Below the pieces are notes generated by a model. It searched no databases. It saw only the letters and a program-made list of their open reading frames with translations, and was not told the origin of the DNA. 9,899 nucleotides of DNA from positions 1 to 9,899 of the forward strand of contig DATIDQ010000034.1 in assembly GCA_035456205.1 (NCBI GenBank), given 5' to 3'. This document shows, in pieces, positions 6,467-9,899 of the stretch (position 1 is its first letter; each line of letters opens with the position of its first letter). This DNA comes from UBA7239 sp035456205 (GTDB taxonomy: Bacteria > Pseudomonadota > Gammaproteobacteria > Pseudomonadales > UBA7239). The translations under genes and the position numbers were made by a program.

Positions 6467-8068
6467 ATGCAAGCTACGGATAACTTATCTGCAAAAACAT
6501 GGGAGCTATGTGTTCTCACTGTCATTATGGTAGTGGCAACGTGCGCGCGTTTCTATTCGCTGGACAAACTGGGGTTATCGGCCAGTGAGTTGTCCAGCCT
6601 TGTTGTATGTGATGCGAGTGATTGGCTTGCTATGGCCAGACAATACACAGGCACCAGTGGTTTGCCGCCAGCCTACCCATTGTTGCTCTGTCAATTTACT
6701 GAATGGACCAGCAACGCGGAATTTTTTGTGCGCGCATTGTCATGCATAACAGGTGTTGCTTCTGTTTATGTTGTCTATCTTTTGGGAAAGTGTTTTTTCT
6801 CGCCAGCGAGTGGGTTGCTGGCTGCTGCGGTTGTTGCCACTAATTTTCAGGCAATTTTGTTGGACAGGACGGCCACACTGTATCCCTTGCTGGCATTTGG
6901 CATGTTGGTGCATAGCTACTGTTTTTGCCGTTTGCTGATGATGCGTGATGATGCGTCTGGTCGAAAGATCACAGCCAGTGCCAGTGGGGATCGCTGGAGT
7001 CTGCAGTGGCACTGGCAGCCGGCCTTTGCATGCGAAGCGCGGTTTTTGCTGGGTTTCTGGGCGAGTGGCGTACTGGTTTTTTATACCAGCACCATTTCGC
7101 TGGCATTACTGATTGCAGAATTCGTCGCGTCCTGGTTTCTTGTTGCTGCCAGCCATCGCCGGCAGGTGTTGAAATCAATGTGGTTGCCATTGTTGATTAC
7201 CATGCTACCTTGGCTGCCAACGATGGCCGGATTTTATAAGTGGATCTTGCAGGGAAATTTACTGGGTACGCCGCCATCGGTGCTGGATAACTTGCAATGG
7301 CTGGTGCCAGTTTTTTATCCCGGCATAAAAAAAATAGTGACTGCATTAATCGTGGTCTTGTTTGTGGTTATTGCGGTACAGAAAATAAAACAACAACAGT
7401 CACAGCCACAAATACTGTTTCTGGTGAGTGCGATGTTCCAGTTGTTGGCTGCTATTGCATGTGCGCTGTTCATTGTGGCTAGCTCTCCTGAATCCTATGC
7501 CTATTTCCGTAAGCTGACCACCATTTTGCTGGTCTATCCTGTTGTCCTGTTAATTACGTTTATTCCATGGACAATATGGCGCAATATTTTTATTGTGATG
7601 GCGGTTGTCTCAATCATGATATTACAGACAAATTCGAATTATCGATTCAAGCTATATGACAGGGCTGGAGAATCCGGATTTGCGCTGGTGGAGAAAATAG
7701 TTAGTGAAGATCAACGGTTTATGGCCGGAAAAAAGGAGATATTTTCCAACTCGGTATTATTTGATTATTACTTTTTGAAGTATGGCGTTACCGAAAAAAG
7801 CAGCACGCTTCTCAGTGAAGAAAAAGCCAATATCCTACGCTATATGGCGAATGACCACGGTTTTTACTACCTAGAGTTTTCTGGTAGCGATGAAACTTTT
7901 AGTCACGAATACCCTGTGTATCTGGCGCTATCAAAACAATACAAGGTTGTGTGCCTGACAAAATTACCCTGGATAAGAGTGACAAAATTCTCGACGGATG
8001 CTGCCATGAATGAAGATCAGGTTGTTGATTGTCGTTCATATTCATCTGGCGCAAACAGGCTGCAATGA
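6467..8068 (+). CDS. Divergent GT39/PMT_2-like membrane protein with degenerate motifs
   Basis: The gene encodes 533 residues with an AAGGA ribosome binding site 6 nt before the start. About ten hydrophobic segments (about 12-385) are followed by a soluble C-terminal module (about 400-509) that also occurs in the next gene. The architecture matches GT39/PMT_2-like GT-C glycosyltransferases, and it aligns along its length with the downstream protein. Hallmark positions differ: the LWSDEL element of the neighbour reads LSASEL here (Ser40-Glu41), HPPGY reads LPPAY (66-70), and SQEARAY reads DRTATLY (133-139). A loop of about 28 extra residues (about 161-189) has no counterpart in the neighbour. 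The open frame is intact and shows no frameshift, so it is a gene rather than a relic. It may be an enzyme with altered specificity, or a catalytically weak partner. Substrate unknown. Confidence 0.65.
   Translation: MQATDNLSAKTWELCVLTVIMVVATCARFYSLDKLGLSASELSSLVVCDASDWLAMARQYTGTSGLPPAYPLLLCQFTEWTSNAEFFVRALSCITGVASVYVVYLLGKCFFSPASGLLAAAVVATNFQAILLDRTATLYPLLAFGMLVHSYCFCRLLMMRDDASGRKITASASGDRWSLQWHWQPAFACEARFLLGFWASGVLVFYTSTISLALLIAEFVASWFLVAASHRRQVLKSMWLPLLITMLPWLPTMAGFYKWILQGNLLGTPPSVLDNLQWLVPVFYPGIKKIVTALIVVLFVVIAVQKIKQQQSQPQILFLVSAMFQLLAAIACALFIVASSPESYAYFRKLTTILLVYPVVLLITFIPWTIWRNIFIVMAVVSIMILQTNSNYRFKLYDRAGESGFALVEKIVSEDQRFMAGKKEIFSNSVLFDYYFLKYGVTEKSSTLLSEEKANILRYMANDHGFYYLEFSGSDETFSHEYPVYLALSKQYKVVCLTKLPWIRVTKFSTDAAMNEDQVVDCRSYSSGANRLQ
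6974..7016 (+). repeat. Perfect 10-bp inverted repeat inside the second glycosyltransferase gene
   Basis: GCCAGTGCCA (6974-6983) and TGGCACTGGC (7007-7016) are exact reverse complements separated by 23 nt. They lie in the segment encoding the extra loop that the neighbouring paralogue lacks. The transcript could form a stable GC-rich hairpin here. No T run follows, so it is not an intrinsic terminator. Confidence 0.7.
7667..7993 (+). other. C-terminal soluble module of the second glycosyltransferase
   Basis: Residues about 401-509 follow the last membrane segment and are predicted to lie in the periplasm. Elements shared with the next protein are SNSVLFDYYFLKYGV (427-441, compare SHDWFEHYLRKNNI), ILRYMAND followed by YYL (456-469), and ALSKQYKVV (487-495, compare ALKQQYRVL). 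This supports common ancestry of the two C-terminal regions. Many PMT_2-like proteins carry a soluble domain at this position; its function is not established. Confidence 0.55.
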
Positions 8069-8100
8069 GTAACCAGGCCGACCCATGGAGTGGAATATGA
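8065..8100 (+). CDS. Possible 11-codon coupling ORF between the two GT39-like genes
   Basis: The frame begins at ATG 8065, overlapping the stop of the upstream gene as ATGA (8065-8068). It ends at TGA 8098-8100, overlapping the ATG (8097) of the downstream gene as ATGA again. A weak AGG (8057-8059) precedes its start. The encoded peptide would be MSNQADPWSGI. The geometry would let ribosomes pass from one glycosyltransferase to the next by two termination-reinitiation steps. It may equally be chance, because the downstream gene has its own GGAG (8087-8090) 6 nt before its start. Confidence 0.25.
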   Translation: MSNQADPWSGI

Positions 8101-9899
8101 AGCACGGAGCAGACAGCAGACCGGATATCGCGCCACGATACTATGCGACAGTGGTTCTGGTGTTGCTCATTATTCTTGCCAGCATTGAGCGAATTTACGG
8201 TATCGACAGGCAAAGCCTGTGGAGCGATGAGTTGTACGCGGTCATCGCCAGTTACAAGTACAATTTTACTCCTGTATGGAAGTTGATGTTGACGGATTCA
8301 CACCCGCCCGGGTACGTGACATTCATGTACTGGACGTTGCCGCTAACCGGCTATTCTGATTTTGGAATCCGTTTGCATGCTTTGGTATTCGGTATTGCGT
8401 GGCTGCCATTGGTATTTTGGCTGGGAAGACGTTGGTTTTCTACAAATACAGGATTACTGGCTGCTGCCGTGGTTGCCAGTGCATATACCGCTGTGTATTA
8501 CAGTCAGGAAGCCAGAGCCTACACCATGCTGGTGGCTTTCAATCTGGTTAATCTGATCTGTTTTTTTGAAATACTGTTTACAAAAAACAAACAGCGATCC
8601 TATGTCATCGGTTTTATTGTTGCCAGCGTGGCAATGCTGTACCTGCATTACACAGGTTTTGTATTTTTTTGTGCAGAAATACTTTGGTATGGTCTGTTAT
8701 GGCTGCTGCGCCAGAGGCGCGGTTCGATTCGTGAAGCAATGATAATTTTTGGCGTTCCTTTGCTGCTGTATTCGCCATGGTTAGGAGTGATGTACGCGAA
8801 CATGACAGATAGTCCTCGTGACTGGTCTGTTTCGAAAGCGCCAACACTTGATGAAGTTTGCAACACCCTGCAGCGTTTATTAGGGCCAGATGACGACCAC
8901 AAGAAGTTCCACCTAGTGACAGTGTGCCTTGCACTGGTATGCGCACTGGTTGATCACGTAAAGCATGGAATGTCCCGCAGGTTATCGGCGACATATAGCC
9001 TGTTCTTTTTGATGGTTGTACCGGTTCTTGCTTTTTATGTGGAGTCTTTGGTAGCCACCCCTATTTTTGAGAAGCGTTATTTTTTGAGTGTAGTGGTAAT
9101 AGAGGCTGTATTGGTGGCCAATATGATGAGTCATGTTCTTGGTGTGGTATTTAAAAAATCTGCAACGATTGCCGTAGTCTTTTCTATATTTATTTTCAGT
9201 GCATGGACCATAAATTCCAATGTGACAGTAAGACTTTACTCCTTGCTGGACAAAGATCCTATAAGGGAAGCTGTTGAGCTAGTCAAGAATGATCTCGGTG
9301 GAAATTATAAGAATAATAATTATATTGCCATAATGAGCCATGACTGGTTTGAGCACTACTTGAGGAAAAACAATATTTTTTACGATGGAAAATGGAAAAA
9401 ACGACATTTTTATGTTCCGCAGCAAATCGGTGATGTGGAAGAATATCTAAACAATAATAAAACGATTGAATATTTTTATTACTTGTTTTTGCGCGAGCCT
9501 AACGCGGAAGCGGCGTTGGTGGCGTTGAAGCAACAATACAGGGTGCTGGCGAAATCAGAGGTATCAATTGAGCAGGGAACAATTGATGTTTTCAAATTCA
9601 GCGCAAAAGAATTGCCGGATGCAGAGCAGTTAAAAGGTGTCGGAACAAACCCCAGTAATGAGGTTGCAAAATTGGTGGCCAGGAATGCTGCTGGAAAAGA
9701 TCCGGCAACGTACAGGGTGTTATATACCCATGATTGGGTGCTGCCCTATTTGCGCCGCAATGGTGTTAAGGTTGACCATGAGTCTGGTGATGGAAGTTAT
9801 GTCATCAATGCGCAAGCAGATAATATTTCCCGATATCTTATGAATCATCCGGAAATAGATACTGTGTACTATCTTGCGCTGCAAGAACCGAATGCGGAG
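8097..9899 (+). CDS. GT39/PMT_2-like glycosyltransferase with duplicated C-terminal module (partial, runs off the window)
   Basis: The frame is open from ATG 8097 (GGAG 6 nt upstream) through 601 codons to the last base, with no stop; the C terminus lies outside the window. It is a GT-C protein with roughly ten hydrophobic segments between residues 15 and 380. Hallmarks of the GT39/PMT_2-like group are intact: Asp44-Glu45 in LWSDELYA after the first helix, HPPGY (69-73), SQEARAY (136-142), LHYTG (183-187) and EKRYF near the last helices. In this group the first-loop acidic residues are needed for catalysis with polyprenyl-phosphate sugars. Acceptor and sugar are unknown. The soluble C-terminal part, from about residue 385, carries two copies of one module 130 residues apart. 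The start of that region (about 9290-9480) is noticeably AT-rich. Confidence 0.75.
   Translation, partial: MKHGADSRPDIAPRYYATVVLVLLIILASIERIYGIDRQSLWSDELYAVIASYKYNFTPVWKLMLTDSHPPGYVTFMYWTLPLTGYSDFGIRLHALVFGIAWLPLVFWLGRRWFSTNTGLLAAAVVASAYTAVYYSQEARAYTMLVAFNLVNLICFFEILFTKNKQRSYVIGFIVASVAMLYLHYTGFVFFCAEILWYGLLWLLRQRRGSIREAMIIFGVPLLLYSPWLGVMYANMTDSPRDWSVSKAPTLDEVCNTLQRLLGPDDDHKKFHLVTVCLALVCALVDHVKHGMSRRLSATYSLFFLMVVPVLAFYVESLVATPIFEKRYFLSVVVIEAVLVANMMSHVLGVVFKKSATIAVVFSIFIFSAWTINSNVTVRLYSLLDKDPIREAVELVKNDLGGNYKNNNYIAIMSHDWFEHYLRKNNIFYDGKWKKRHFYVPQQIGDVEEYLNNNKTIEYFYYLFLREPNAEAALVALKQQYRVLAKSEVSIEQGTIDVFKFSAKELPDAEQLKGVGTNPSNEVAKLVARNAAGKDPATYRVLYTHDWVLPYLRRNGVKVDHESGDGSYVINAQADNISRYLMNHPEIDTVYYLALQEPNAE
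9339..9509 (+). repeat. C-terminal module copy 1, conserved core
   Basis: This encodes residues 415-471 of the third glycosyltransferase, from HDWFEHYLRKN to EPNAE. It aligns without gaps with residues 545-601, with 22 of 57 positions identical by my count. The full module probably starts near residue 388 (PIREAVELVKND) and ends near residue 510, after ALKQQYRVL and a short beta-rich tail. Confidence 0.75.
9729..9899 (+). repeat. C-terminal module copy 2, conserved core (cut by the window end)
   Basis: This encodes residues 545-601, from HDWVLPYLRRN to EPNAE, exactly 130 residues after copy 1. It is preceded by a helix-like stretch (NEVAKLVARN) matching that before copy 1 with a one-residue shift. 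The DNA of the two copies has diverged strongly, so the duplication is old. If copy 2 is complete, about 40 more residues should follow beyond the window. Confidence 0.7.

Noticed and set aside
9637..9843. Plus-strand open frame of 68 codons near the window end
   Set aside because: It is out of frame within the third glycosyltransferase, whose own frame stays open and matches an upstream module copy here, so it is a shadow frame.

Overview
The window is chromosomal DNA that reads as gammaproteobacterial. CarA, CarB and GreA closely follow the Escherichia coli proteins residue for residue, and the order carA-carB-greA is typical of Pseudomonas and its relatives. All recognised genes lie on the + strand. 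I cannot place the organism below class level; a pseudomonad or Cellvibrio-like lineage is a guess from protein resemblance.

Layout. Positions 1-92 hold the probable tail of an unidentified upstream gene, followed by a clean intrinsic terminator (129-164). A short leader with a 9-nt direct repeat then leads into the housekeeping block: carA (non-ATG start, best choice 259), carB (overlapping the carA stop as TGATG) and greA (17 nt after carB). These encode the two subunits of carbamoyl-phosphate synthetase, which supply arginine and pyrimidine synthesis, and a transcript-cleavage factor.

Downstream of greA, where I would expect yhbY in many gammaproteobacteria, there are three large polytopic membrane proteins. 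The first (about 5168-6397) is a GT87/DUF2029-type GT-C glycosyltransferase. The second (6467-8068) is a divergent GT39/PMT_2-like protein whose hallmark residues are largely replaced. The third (8097 to beyond the window end) is a GT39/PMT_2-like protein with intact hallmark motifs. The last two share a C-terminal soluble module, and in the third gene that module is present twice, exactly 130 residues apart. The three probably use polyprenyl-phosphate-linked sugars to glycosylate a lipid, glycan or protein at the outer face of the inner membrane. No donor synthase, flippase or acceptor gene is visible, so the product is unknown.

Points of most interest: the duplicated C-terminal module; the motif-poor paralogue next to a motif-intact one; an 11-codon mini-ORF joining those two genes through ATGA overlaps at both ends; a terminator-like hairpin inside the first codons of the GT87 gene; and a hairpin-bearing insertion of about 28 codons in the second glycosyltransferase. 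No tRNA, rRNA, CRISPR array, transposase or integrase was seen.
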